A stretch of 64,000 nt of DNA. Origin: Streptomyces mirabilis (GTDB lineage: Bacteria > Actinomycetota > Actinomycetes > Streptomycetales > Streptomycetaceae). Position numbers and translations under genes: made by a program. The stretch's first letter is position 1, and every line of letters begins with the position of its first letter. The notes under the pieces were generated by a model. The model ran no database searches. It had not been told where the DNA came from and saw only the letters and a program-made list of their open reading frames with translations. Positions 14,891 through 22,587 of the stretch are shown here, piece after piece. The DNA lies in contig NZ_JBCJKP010000001.1 in assembly GCF_039503195.1 (NCBI RefSeq), positions 6,386,001 through 6,450,000 of the forward strand, given 5' to 3'.

Positions 14891-16222
14891 TCAGGGCGCG
14901 CTCGGCCACACCAGCGCCATGTACGCGCTCCAGTACGCCGAACTCAGCAGCGCCGCGGTCACGGCGAGGACCCGGAAGCGGGCTGAGGCGCGGGACAGAT
15001 GGAGGGCCAGCGGGAGCAGGAGCGGGAAGCCGGGCAGGAGGAAGCGGGCACGGGGGAAGTAGACGCCGCCGCTGCCCAGCACGATCAGCAGCAGGACACC
15101 GGTGAAGACCAGCAGAGGGAGCGGCTGCCGGTCCCAGGCCCCCAGGGCGTAGAGGACCACGGACACGATCAGCGTGAGCGTCACCATCACCAGGAACAGC
15201 TCCGGCCTGGAGTCGTTCGCGAGGACCTCCCGCACACGGCGCAGGGTCTCCGCGCCGCCGTCCCAGTCGTTGTGCCACAGCCGCTGCACGGCGAAGTACC
15301 CGTCCCATCGGCCCAGGCGCACGCCCACCCAGCCGACGTAGGCGAACCAGCCCGCCGGGGCGAGGGCCGCGGCCGCGAGGACGCGGGGCGAGAAGCGGTG
15401 CCGCAGGGAGAGCAGGGCCGTGACGGTGACCGCGGCCGCCGCCGCGATGCCCGTCGGGCGGGTCAGGCCCGACAACGACGCCAGGGTGCCCGCCCAGAGC
15501 CAGCGGCCGGTGAGCACCGCGTACAGCGACCAGGCGGCGAACGCCGTGAAGAGGGACTCGGTGTAACCCATCCACTGGACCTGGCCGACCGGAAGGGCCG
15601 CCCACAGGAACGTCAGCAGCAGGGCCACGCGCCGGCCGTGGAGATGGTGGCCGACGGCGAAGACCCCCCACGCGGCGAGGAAGGAGGCGACGATCGAGAT
15701 CGCCAGGCCCGTCGTGGCGCGCGTACCCGGGGTCAGGACCGCGGCCGCCTTGACCAGCAACGGGTACAGCGGGAAGAACGCGAGGTTGTTCGCGTCGTAC
15801 CGGGTGCCCAGGTGGTGGGTGTAGCCGTGCTGGGCGATGCCCAGATACCAGTCCGCGTCCCACTGCGTGGCCAGGACGGGCCACACGCCGTGGTGTTGAT
15901 GGTGCGCCCACTGGGTGAGGAACAGCAGACTCACGAGGCGTACGGCCCCGTAGGCGAGCAGGGCGGGGGCCGCCCGGCGCAGCTGGGTGCGGAAGGCGCA
16001 CAGGGTGCCTGTGCGCGCCCACGTGCTGGTGCCCGTACTGGTGTTCGTGTTCGTGGTCGCGGGGAATTCGCCGGGAGCGTTCCGGGGTGGGGAGGATGTC
16101 GGCCGGGAGGCGGTCGAGGACACGCGGCAGCTCCTGGGGCTCGGCGGTGCGCTACCGCCAACCGTTCCTCGGTCGGATGGTGGCGCACCGGAGCGCTGCG
16201 TCAACTGCCGGGCGGAATTCAC
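14891..16222 (-). CDS. Polytopic membrane protein, PIG-V-like mannosyltransferase family
   Basis: The 443-residue protein has a Ser/Thr/Pro-rich N-terminal region of about 75 residues and then roughly ten hydrophobic helices. Motifs recall the GPI mannosyltransferase 2 (PIG-V) family: 'TQWDADWYLGIAQHGY' soon after the first helix, 'LAFFPLYPLLVKAAA', and 'WMGYTESLFTAFAAWSLYAV'. The Asp in 'WDADWY' is the likely catalytic acid of this GT-C-type fold. Bacterial members are presumed to move sugars from lipid-linked donors to outer-face acceptors; the substrate is unknown. The start is uncertain: the ATG at 16222 adds a disordered tail absent from many relatives, but no better start is seen nearer the first helix. 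Confidence 0.75.
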   Translation of the reverse strand: MNSARQLTQRSGAPPSDRGTVGGSAPPSPRSCRVSSTASRPTSSPPRNAPGEFPATTNTNTSTGTSTWARTGTLCAFRTQLRRAAPALLAYGAVRLVSLLFLTQWAHHQHHGVWPVLATQWDADWYLGIAQHGYTHHLGTRYDANNLAFFPLYPLLVKAAAVLTPGTRATTGLAISIVASFLAAWGVFAVGHHLHGRRVALLLTFLWAALPVGQVQWMGYTESLFTAFAAWSLYAVLTGRWLWAGTLASLSGLTRPTGIAAAAAVTVTALLSLRHRFSPRVLAAAALAPAGWFAYVGWVGVRLGRWDGYFAVQRLWHNDWDGGAETLRRVREVLANDSRPELFLVMVTLTLIVSVVLYALGAWDRQPLPLLVFTGVLLLIVLGSGGVYFPRARFLLPGFPLLLPLALHLSRASARFRVLAVTAALLSSAYWSAYMALVWPSAP

Positions 16223-16266
16223 CCGTACGTGGCTGGGTGCTGGACTCGGGCCCTCGCGAAGGCGCC

Positions 16267-16322
16267 GGATCCGAGGCGCCGGATCCGAGACGCGGGATCC
16301 GAGGCGCGGGATCCGAGACGCG
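16267..16322 (+). repeat. Four tandem 14-bp repeats (GGATCCGAGrCGCs)
   Basis: Units starting at 16267, 16281, 16295 and 16309 read GGATCCGAGGCGCC, GGATCCGAGACGCG, GGATCCGAGGCGCG and GGATCCGAGACGCG. A fifth, degenerate unit (GGATCAGATG) runs into the phosphomutase stop codon. The array lies directly 3' of that gene and its copy number is likely to vary between strains. Confidence 0.85.
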
Positions 16323-16325
16323 GGA

Positions 16326-17957
16326 TCAGATGCCGGCCACCGCCGACAGGTCCCGCTTGATCCCCGCGAGCAGCTCGGCGGCCTTCGCGTGGGCCGTGGG
16401 CAGCTCGGCGTGCGAGCCCACCGGGACCACGACCTCCAGGTAGCACTTCAGCTTCGGCTCGGTGCCGCTGGGGCGGACGATGACGCGGGCGCCGGCCAGC
16501 GTGTACCGCAGCCCGTCGGTCGGCGGAAGCGTGTCCGTGCCCTTCGTCAGGTCCTCGGACCTGGTGATGGGCAGGCCCGCCAGCTCCGTCGGGGGCTGCT
16601 CGCGCAGCCGGCCCATCGCGTTCGCGATGACCGACAGGTCCTCCACGCGGACCGCGAGCTGGTCGGTGGCGTGCAGACCGTGTGCCACGGCGATGTCGTC
16701 GAGGAGATCGAGGAGGGTGCGGCCCGCCTCCTTCAGCTCGGAGGCGAGTTCCGTGATGAGCAGGGCCGCGGTGATGCCGTCCTTGTCGCGTACGCCGTCC
16801 GGGTCGACGCAGTACCCGAGCGCCTCCTCGTAGCCGTAGCGCAGGCCCTCCACCCGGGCGATCCACTTGAAGCCGGTGAGCGTCTCCTCGTAGGGGAGGC
16901 CCGCCTTCTCGGCGATCCGGCCGAGGAGGGAGGAGGAGACGATCGACTCCGCGAAGGTGCCGCGCGCGCCGCGGTTCACCAGGTGCTGGGCGAGCAGCGC
17001 GCCGACCTCGTCGCCGCGCAGCATGCGCCAGTCGGCACCGTCCCTGACGGCCACCGCGCAACGGTCCGCGTCCGGGTCGTTGGCGATGATCAGGTCGGGT
17101 CCGGTCTCGCGGGCCTTCGCGAAGGCCAGGTCCATCGCGCCGGGCTCTTCCGGGTTGGGGAAGGCGACGGTGGGAAAGTCGGGGTCCGGTTCCGCCTGCT
17201 CGGCGACGAGCACGGGCTCCGGGAAGCCGGCCCGGGCGAAGGCGGCGAGCAGGACGTCCTTGCCGACACCGTGCATCGCCGTGTAGACGGTGCGGGCGGT
17301 GCGGGGGGAGCCCTGGGCGAGGACGGCGTCCGTACGGGCCAGGTAGGCGTTCAGGACGCCCTCGTCGAGGGTCTCCCAGCCGGAGTCCGGGCGGGGGACG
17401 TCGGCGAGGCTGCCGACGGCGGCGATCTCGGCGGCGATCTCGGCGTCCGCAGGGGGGACGATCTGCGAACCGTCGCCCAGGTAGACCTTGTAGCCGTTGT
17501 CGCGGGGCGGGTTGTGGCTGGCGGTGACCTCCACGCCGGCCACGGCGCCGAGATGCCGTATGGCGTACGCCAGGACGGGCGTCGGCAGGGGGCGGGGGAG
17601 GACGGCGGCGCGCAGGCCCGCGCCCGTCATCACCGCGGCGGTGTCGCGGGCGAAGTCGGCGGACTTGTGGCGGGCGTCGTAGCCGATGACGACGAGGCCG
17701 TCCGTCTCGCCCTGCTTCCTGAGGTACGCGGCCAGGCCGGCGGCGGCACGGATGACCACCGCGCGGTTCATGCGCATCGGGCCCGCGCCGAGTTCGCCCC
17801 GGAGGCCGGCGGTGCCGAACTGGAGGGTGCCACTGAAGCGTGCGGTGAGCTCGGGGACGTCCTTGGCGGCGATGAGCTCGGCGAGTTCCTCGCGGGTTTC
17901 CGGGTCGGGGTCCTCGGCGAGCCACGCCTCGGCCCGTGCGATGAGTTCGTCCTGCAC
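16326..17957 (-). CDS. Alpha-D-phosphohexomutase family protein, PGM2-like (probable phosphopentomutase)
   Basis: The 543-residue cytoplasmic enzyme has the four-domain phosphohexomutase layout: 'FGTAGLRGELGAGPMRMN' (47-64), phosphoserine loop 'TASHNPPRDNGYKVY' with Ser147, metal loop 'DPDADR' (Asp294/296/298), a sugar-binding loop 'GFKW' and a C-terminal phosphate loop 'RPSGTEPKLK'. Usually annotated phosphomannomutase, but the N-terminal signature and length are closest to the PGM2 branch, whose studied members interconvert ribose 1-phosphate and ribose 5-phosphate. No deoB-type mutase occurs in the window, and the gene lies 277 bp downstream of purine nucleoside phosphorylase on the same strand. 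A phosphopentomutase role is therefore inferred. ATG at 17957. Confidence 0.85.
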   Translation of the reverse strand: MQDELIARAEAWLAEDPDPETREELAELIAAKDVPELTARFSGTLQFGTAGLRGELGAGPMRMNRAVVIRAAAGLAAYLRKQGETDGLVVIGYDARHKSADFARDTAAVMTGAGLRAAVLPRPLPTPVLAYAIRHLGAVAGVEVTASHNPPRDNGYKVYLGDGSQIVPPADAEIAAEIAAVGSLADVPRPDSGWETLDEGVLNAYLARTDAVLAQGSPRTARTVYTAMHGVGKDVLLAAFARAGFPEPVLVAEQAEPDPDFPTVAFPNPEEPGAMDLAFAKARETGPDLIIANDPDADRCAVAVRDGADWRMLRGDEVGALLAQHLVNRGARGTFAESIVSSSLLGRIAEKAGLPYEETLTGFKWIARVEGLRYGYEEALGYCVDPDGVRDKDGITAALLITELASELKEAGRTLLDLLDDIAVAHGLHATDQLAVRVEDLSVIANAMGRLREQPPTELAGLPITRSEDLTKGTDTLPPTDGLRYTLAGARVIVRPSGTEPKLKCYLEVVVPVGSHAELPTAHAKAAELLAGIKRDLSAVAGI

Positions 17958-18028
17958 GTCGGGTGAACCTCTCTGTTTGTGCTGCCCTTGCTTGTGTACC
18001 CGGCCAGGGGGTGGGTGTGTCGGCTGCG

Positions 18029-18209
18029 GGCCGGTGGGGCCGGTCGCGCAGTTCCCCGCGCCCCTGAAGGGGTGCTGCGCGCACCCTCCAGCCCGTCCGG
18101 CGTTCGAGGACGAGGCCCTTCACGCCGATGGGGGTCTGGGCCGGAGCCCCCAGTTTGAGGATGATGGGGGTGCCCCCTGGTCGAGCGAAGCCGAGAGCGC
18201 GGGGGAGGG
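18029..18209. repeat. Composite dispersed intergenic repeat, inverted relative to copy c (copy d)
   Basis: In the 277-bp gap between purine nucleoside phosphorylase and the phosphomutase lie GTCGCGCAGTTCCCCGCGCC, CCGGCGTTCGAGGACG, a 'GGATGATGGGGGTG' block and TCGAGCGAAGCCGAGAG. These are the complements, in reverse order, of the blocks in 13328-13527. Together the two copies bracket a 4.5-kb segment. Confidence 0.7.
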
Positions 18210-18234
18210 CAGGGGCGGCGGGGGCGATCGAGCC

Positions 18235-19065
18235 CTACAGGCGGTCCAGGACCTGGGTGAGCAGGGAGCCCATGCGGGTCGCGGAGTCGCGGCCCGCCTG
18301 GAGGACCTCCTCGTGGTTGAGAGGCTCGCCCGTCATACCGGCGGCGAGGTTGGTGACGAGGGAGATGCCGAGGACCTCCGCACCGGCCTCACGCGCCGCG
18401 ATCGCCTCGAGAACCGTCGACATGCCGACGAGGTCCGCGCCGAGGACACGAGCCATCCGGATCTCGGCCGGCGTCTCGTAGTGCGGCCCGGTGAACTGCG
18501 CGTAGACGCCCTCCTCCAGGGTGGGGTCGACCTCCTTGCAGAGGGCGCGCAGCCGCGGCGAGTACAGGTCGGTCAGGTCGACGAAGTTCGCCCCGACGAT
18601 CGGGGACGTCGCCGTCAGGTTGATGTGGTCGCTGATCAGCACCGGCTGGCCGGGGCGCATGTCCGCGCGCAGGCCACCGCAGCCGTTCGTGAGCACGATG
18701 GTCTTGCAGCCCGCGGCGACGGCGGTACGCACGCCGTGCGCGACGGCGGCGACCCCGCGGCCCTCGTAGTAGTGGGTGCGGCCGAGGAAGACCAGGGCCC
18801 GCTTGTCACCGACCTTGTACGAGCGGATCTTGCCGCCGTGCCCCTCGACCGCCGGCGGGGGGAACCCGGGCAGCTCGGTGACCTGGAACTCGGCCTCGGG
18901 GGTGCCGAGGGCGTCCACGGCCGGAGCCCAGCCGGAGCCCATCACGAGCGCGACGTCGTGGGTCTCGGCGCCCGTGAGCTCCCGCAGGCGGGTGGCGGCG
19001 GCGTCGGCGGCGGCGTGGGGGTCGCCCTGGATGTCGTCCGGAAGAAGAGATGCGTTCACGCGCAT
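18235..19065 (-). CDS. Purine nucleoside phosphorylase (trimeric type)
   Basis: Phosphorolysis of purine (deoxy)nucleosides to base plus (deoxy)ribose 1-phosphate. The 276-residue protein has the low-molecular-weight PNP signatures 'MGSGWAP' (42-48), 'GRTHYYEG' (95-102), 'NGCGGLR', '[10 protein letters not shown]' with Glu197, and 'SLVTNLAAG' with Asn239, the residue associated with 6-oxopurine preference (inosine, guanosine). That fits adenosine deaminase acting first. ATG at 19065 is preceded 19 bp upstream by the CTACGCGCGTAG palindrome; a GTG two codons in is an alternative. The phosphomutase follows on the same strand. Confidence 0.93.
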   Translation of the reverse strand: MRVNASLLPDDIQGDPHAAADAAATRLRELTGAETHDVALVMGSGWAPAVDALGTPEAEFQVTELPGFPPPAVEGHGGKIRSYKVGDKRALVFLGRTHYYEGRGVAAVAHGVRTAVAAGCKTIVLTNGCGGLRADMRPGQPVLISDHINLTATSPIVGANFVDLTDLYSPRLRALCKEVDPTLEEGVYAQFTGPHYETPAEIRMARVLGADLVGMSTVLEAIAAREAGAEVLGISLVTNLAAGMTGEPLNHEEVLQAGRDSATRMGSLLTQVLDRL

Positions 19066-19084
19066 GAGGGTAGCTGGTCCAGGC

Positions 19085-19096
19085 CTACGCGCGTAG
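19085..19096. promoter_or_regulatory. Palindromic operator CTACGCGCGTAG upstream of purine nucleoside phosphorylase
   Basis: Third exact copy of the 12-bp palindrome, 19 bp before the start codon, the same spacing as at deoC. The rest of the 157-bp gap to the next gene shows no other feature. Confidence 0.75.
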
Positions 19097-19222
19097 ATGA
19101 CGGAGGTCACGGTCTTGCGATCGTTGTCTTGTCGTTTCCGACGAAGGGGTGGGAACGCGGTGGGCCGGCGCTCCCCACCAGGGGTGCCCCCGGCAGGGCC
19201 GCCCGGGGCGCGGAAGGGCCCC

Positions 19223-19660
19223 TCAGCAGGGACGCTTGCGCAGTTCCATCACATAGTCGTGGGGCGCGCCCGCCGACTCCGCCGCGTCGGCGATCTCACC
19301 GAGGTAGCGCGCGGAGGGGAGTCCGCCCTCGTACCCGTTCAGTACGTACACCCACGCGGGTTCCTCGCCCTCCAGTGTGTGCACCCGTACGCGCATCCGG
19401 CGATAGATGTCGAGGCCCACGCCCTCCCAGCGGTCCATGGAGTCCTCGTCCAGGGGGGCGATGTCGTACAGCGCCACGAAGACCTGCGAGCGGGGGGCCT
19501 CCACGAGGGTCACCAGCGCGCCTTCCCAGCCCATGTGCTCGCCCCCGAACGTCAGCCGCCAGCCGTTCAGCCAGCCCGTGGCGCGCAGCGGCGAGTGCGG
19601 GGCGCGGCGCGTCATGAGCCGCGGGTCGAGATTGCCGGCGTACGCGGCGTAGAGCGACAT
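19223..19660 (-). CDS. Gamma-glutamylcyclotransferase-like protein
   Basis: The 145-residue protein opens '[16 protein letters not shown]', the 'YG(S/N)NL' substrate loop of the gamma-glutamylcyclotransferase (GGCT) fold, followed by '[20 protein letters not shown]' and '[21 protein letters not shown]', where the Glu/Asp-rich turn corresponds to the catalytic acidic region. Family enzymes form pyroglutamate from gamma-glutamyl compounds, but the real substrate is unknown for actinobacterial members. The ATG at 19660 is chosen because the conserved motif starts there; longer frames upstream are low-complexity. It is divergent from the LpdA-type flavoprotein. Confidence 0.8.
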   Translation of the reverse strand: MSLYAAYAGNLDPRLMTRRAPHSPLRATGWLNGWRLTFGGEHMGWEGALVTLVEAPRSQVFVALYDIAPLDEDSMDRWEGVGLDIYRRMRVRVHTLEGEEPAWVYVLNGYEGGLPSARYLGEIADAAESAGAPHDYVMELRKRPC

Positions 19661-19803
19661 GAGGTCGAGGGTACGGCAGGGAACACACGAGCCTCTTGCG
19701 TAACAGAACGCATAAGCGCATAACGGAGGAGCACATAACGGAAGGGGCTCGGATGGGGGCGGGCGCGGCCCCCGGGCGGAAGCATCTTGAAGCGTGCGGG
19801 ACA

Positions 19804-21252
19804 ATGGAGTACGTGACTCGGATCGTGATCATCGGTGGCGGACCCGGCGGATATGAGGCGGCGCTGGTTGCCGCCCAGCTCGGCGCGGAGGTGACCGTCG
19901 TCGACTGCGACGGTCTGGGCGGGGCGTCGGTGCTCACCGACTGCGTGCCGTCGAAGACCCTTATCGCGACGGCCGAGGTGATGACCACCTTCGACTCGTC
20001 GTACGAGGAGCTGGGGATCATCGTCGCCGACGACACCCCTCCCGCGGAGCAGGCGGCCCGGGTCGTCGGCGTCGACCTCGGGAAGGTCAACCGGCGTGTG
20101 AAGCGGCTCGCGCTCGCGCAGTCGCACGACATCACGGCCTCCGTGACGCGGGCCGGCGCGCGGGTGCTGCGCGGGCGTGGGCGACTGGAAGGCATGCAGT
20201 CCCTGGACGGCTCGCGCAAGGTCGTCGTACGGGCCGCGGACGGGACCGAGGAGACGCTCGTCGCCGACGCGGTGCTGATCGCGACCGGCGGGCATCCGCG
20301 TGAGCTGCCCGACGCGCAGCCGGACGGCGAGCGGATTCTGAACTGGACGCAGGTCTACGACCTCGACGAGCTCCCGGAGGAGCTCATCGTCGTCGGTTCC
20401 GGTGTCACCGGTGCCGAGTTCGCCGGCGCCTACCAGGCGCTCGGGTCGCGCGTCACGCTCGTCTCCAGCCGCGACCGCGTGCTGCCGGGCGAGGACCCGG
20501 ACGCCGCCGCGGTGCTGGAGGACGTGTTCCGGCGCCGTGGCATGAACGTCATGGCCCGCTCCCGCGCCGAGTCCGCCAAGCGCGTCGGCGACCGGGTCGA
20601 GGTCACGCTCTCCGACGGCCGGGTCATCAGCGGCTCGCACTGTCTGATGGCCGTCGGCGCCATCCCGAACAGCAGCGGAATGGGTCTGGAGGAGGCCGGG
20701 GTCAGGGTCAGGGACTCCGGGCACATCTGGACCGACAAGGTCTCCAGGACCACCGCCCCGGGTGTGTACGCCGCCGGTGACGTGACGGGCGTCTTCGCCC
20801 TCGCCTCCGTCGCGGCGATGCAGGGACGCATCGCCATGTACCACTTCCTGGGCGACGCGGTCGCTCCGCTGAACCTGAAGACCGTCTCGTCCAACGTCTT
20901 CACCGACCCCGAGATCGCCACCGTCGGCTACTCGCAGGCCGACGTGGACGCGGGCAAGATCGACGCCCGGGTCGTCAAGCTGCCCCTGCTGCGCAACCCC
21001 CGCGCCAAGATGCAGGGCATCCGGGACGGCTTCGTCAAGATCTTCTGCCGCCCCGGCACCGGGATCATCGTCGGTGGCGTGGTCGTCGCGCCGCGCGCCT
21101 CGGAACTGATCCATCCCATCTCGATCGCGGTCGACAACAATCTGACGGTCGAACAGATCGCGAACGCGTTCACCGTCTATCCCTCCCTTTCGGGCTCGAT
21201 CGCCGAGGTCGCACGGCAGTTGCACACCCGCAAGGCGGGCGACGAAGGCTGA
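19804..21252 (+). CDS. LpdA-type flavoprotein (NAD(P)H:quinone reductase-like), not a true lipoamide dehydrogenase
   Basis: The 482-residue FAD protein has an N-terminal dinucleotide fold 'VIIGGGPGGYEAAL' (8-21), a second 'IVVGSGVTGAEFAG' and 'GVYAAGDVTG' for FAD. In lipoamide dehydrogenases the redox disulfide is C-x4-C; here Ser42 replaces the first Cys and only Cys47 remains ('SVLTDCVPSK'). The C-terminal His-Glu active site is also missing, with 'YPSLSGSIAEVARQL' in place of 'HAHPTLSE'. This is the pattern of mycobacterial LpdA (Rv3303c), which reduces quinones rather than dihydrolipoamide. ATG at 19804 or GTG three codons later. It probably is monocistronic and precedes the DeoR gene by 167 bp. 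Confidence 0.85.
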   Translation: MEYVTRIVIIGGGPGGYEAALVAAQLGAEVTVVDCDGLGGASVLTDCVPSKTLIATAEVMTTFDSSYEELGIIVADDTPPAEQAARVVGVDLGKVNRRVKRLALAQSHDITASVTRAGARVLRGRGRLEGMQSLDGSRKVVVRAADGTEETLVADAVLIATGGHPRELPDAQPDGERILNWTQVYDLDELPEELIVVGSGVTGAEFAGAYQALGSRVTLVSSRDRVLPGEDPDAAAVLEDVFRRRGMNVMARSRAESAKRVGDRVEVTLSDGRVISGSHCLMAVGAIPNSSGMGLEEAGVRVRDSGHIWTDKVSRTTAPGVYAAGDVTGVFALASVAAMQGRIAMYHFLGDAVAPLNLKTVSSNVFTDPEIATVGYSQADVDAGKIDARVVKLPLLRNPRAKMQGIRDGFVKIFCRPGTGIIVGGVVVAPRASELIHPISIAVDNNLTVEQIANAFTVYPSLSGSIAEVARQLHTRKAGDEG

Positions 21253-21419
21253 CGCCCCACCCCGACTTCCCGCTGGTCACGGGGAGTTGTCGACCATTCG
21301 TACGGCATAGGCGGAGCGAGTAGGCGCGTATACCACTTCACGTACTGCCATGCGAACAACTTCTGTTATTCGGCGCAAACTGCTGAAAGCAGACGGTCGT
21401 TGGGGTTACTGTCAGTTTC

Positions 21420-22382
21420 GTGTTCGCTGCAGAACGTCGCCAATTGATCCTCGAAATGGTGCGAGCGAACGGGGCCGTGTCGCTCCGTGAGCTCGCCCGC
21501 GTCGTCCAGACCTCCGAAGTGACCGTACGGCGGGACGTGCGCGCACTGGAGGCAGAAGGACTCCTCGACCGCCGGCATGGCGGTGCGGTATTGCCGGGCG
21601 GGTTCACGCGGGAGTCCGGCTTTCCGCAGAAATCGCATCTCGCGACCGCCGAGAAGACGGCCATCGCCGATCTCGCCGCGGGTCTCGTCGAAGAGGGCGA
21701 GGCCATCGTGGTGGGCGCGGGCACCACTACGCAGGAGCTGGCGCGCCGGCTCGCGCGGGTGCCCGGGCTGACCGTCGTCACCAACTCCCTGCTGGTGGCA
21801 CAGGCGCTGGCCCATGCCAACCGCGTCGAGGTCGTGATGACCGGCGGCACCCTGCGCGGTTCCAACTACGCCCTGGTCGGCAGCGGCGCCGAGCAGTCCC
21901 TCCAGGGGCTGCGGGTCTCGCGGGCCTTCCTCTCCGGCAGTGGGCTCACCGCCGAGCGCGGGCTGTCCACCTCCAACATGCTGTCGGCGTCCGTCGACCG
22001 CGCGTTGGTGCAGGCCGCCGCGGAGGTCGTCGTCCTCGCCGACCACACCAAGCTCGGCACCGACACCATGTTCCAGACGGTGCCGACCGATCTGATCACC
22101 CGCCTGGTCACGGACGAGCCGCCGGCGCATGACGACCGTGCGGTCACCGAACTGCAGGCCCTGGCGGACCAGGGCGTGCAGATCGCGGTGGCCGGGCAGT
22201 CGGGCGGCGGCACGGGAGGGGATGCGGTCCCGACGGGGCGCCAGCCGCGCCGGGACATGCCCCTCCCCGGTCCGCGCCGCGGCCAGGTGCCGGGTGCGGG
22301 ACCGCAGTTGCGCAGCGCTACCGTCCTGGGCGAGCAGTCCCCGGGAGAGCGGGCGCGAGTGGCGGATTTGCGCCGCCGCTGA
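21420..22382 (+). CDS. DeoR-family transcriptional regulator
   Basis: The 320-residue protein has an N-terminal DeoR winged helix ('RRQLILEMVRANGAVSLREL', 'VTVRRDVRALEAEGLLDRRHGGAV', about 5-58), then a DeoR C-terminal sensor domain (about 75-235) with 'VVGAGTTTQELA', 'TNSLLVAQAL', 'MTGGTLRGSNYALVG' and 'VVLADHTKLG'. The C-terminal 70 residues are extra, Gly/Pro/Arg-rich and probably disordered. DeoR proteins usually sense phosphosugars, so this gene is a plausible but unproven regulator of the nearby nucleoside genes. A degenerate palindrome (9 of 12 matches to CTACGCGCGTAG) lies at 21320-21331, about 90 bp upstream. Start is a GTG. Confidence 0.88.
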   Translation: MFAAERRQLILEMVRANGAVSLRELARVVQTSEVTVRRDVRALEAEGLLDRRHGGAVLPGGFTRESGFPQKSHLATAEKTAIADLAAGLVEEGEAIVVGAGTTTQELARRLARVPGLTVVTNSLLVAQALAHANRVEVVMTGGTLRGSNYALVGSGAEQSLQGLRVSRAFLSGSGLTAERGLSTSNMLSASVDRALVQAAAEVVVLADHTKLGTDTMFQTVPTDLITRLVTDEPPAHDDRAVTELQALADQGVQIAVAGQSGGGTGGDAVPTGRQPRRDMPLPGPRRGQVPGAGPQLRSATVLGEQSPGERARVADLRRR

Positions 22383-22587
22383 CCGACTCGACCGGCGTGC
22401 ACCCCCATGGGCCGTATGGCGTACGCCGGGCACCCTCCCCTCGGCCATCCCCCCCGCCGCGCTACGGGGAAGCGGCCCAGCTCACGGCGTATGGGTGCGG
22501 TTTGTCCGCATGCGTCCCGGCTTGCGACGGCTCCTCGTCCACCCGCAACCTGTCCCTGACACGGCGACGGGAGGCGGTGACGCACAG

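Noticed and set aside
14891..16222. O-mannosyltransferase (PMT) annotation for this membrane protein
   Set aside because: The motifs and helix pattern fit the PIG-V-like group better than PMT, which has a different loop-1 Asp-Glu motif.
16267..16322. The 14-bp repeats as replication iterons
   Set aside because: No replication initiator gene or AT-rich region is near; the array sits at a gene's 3' end.
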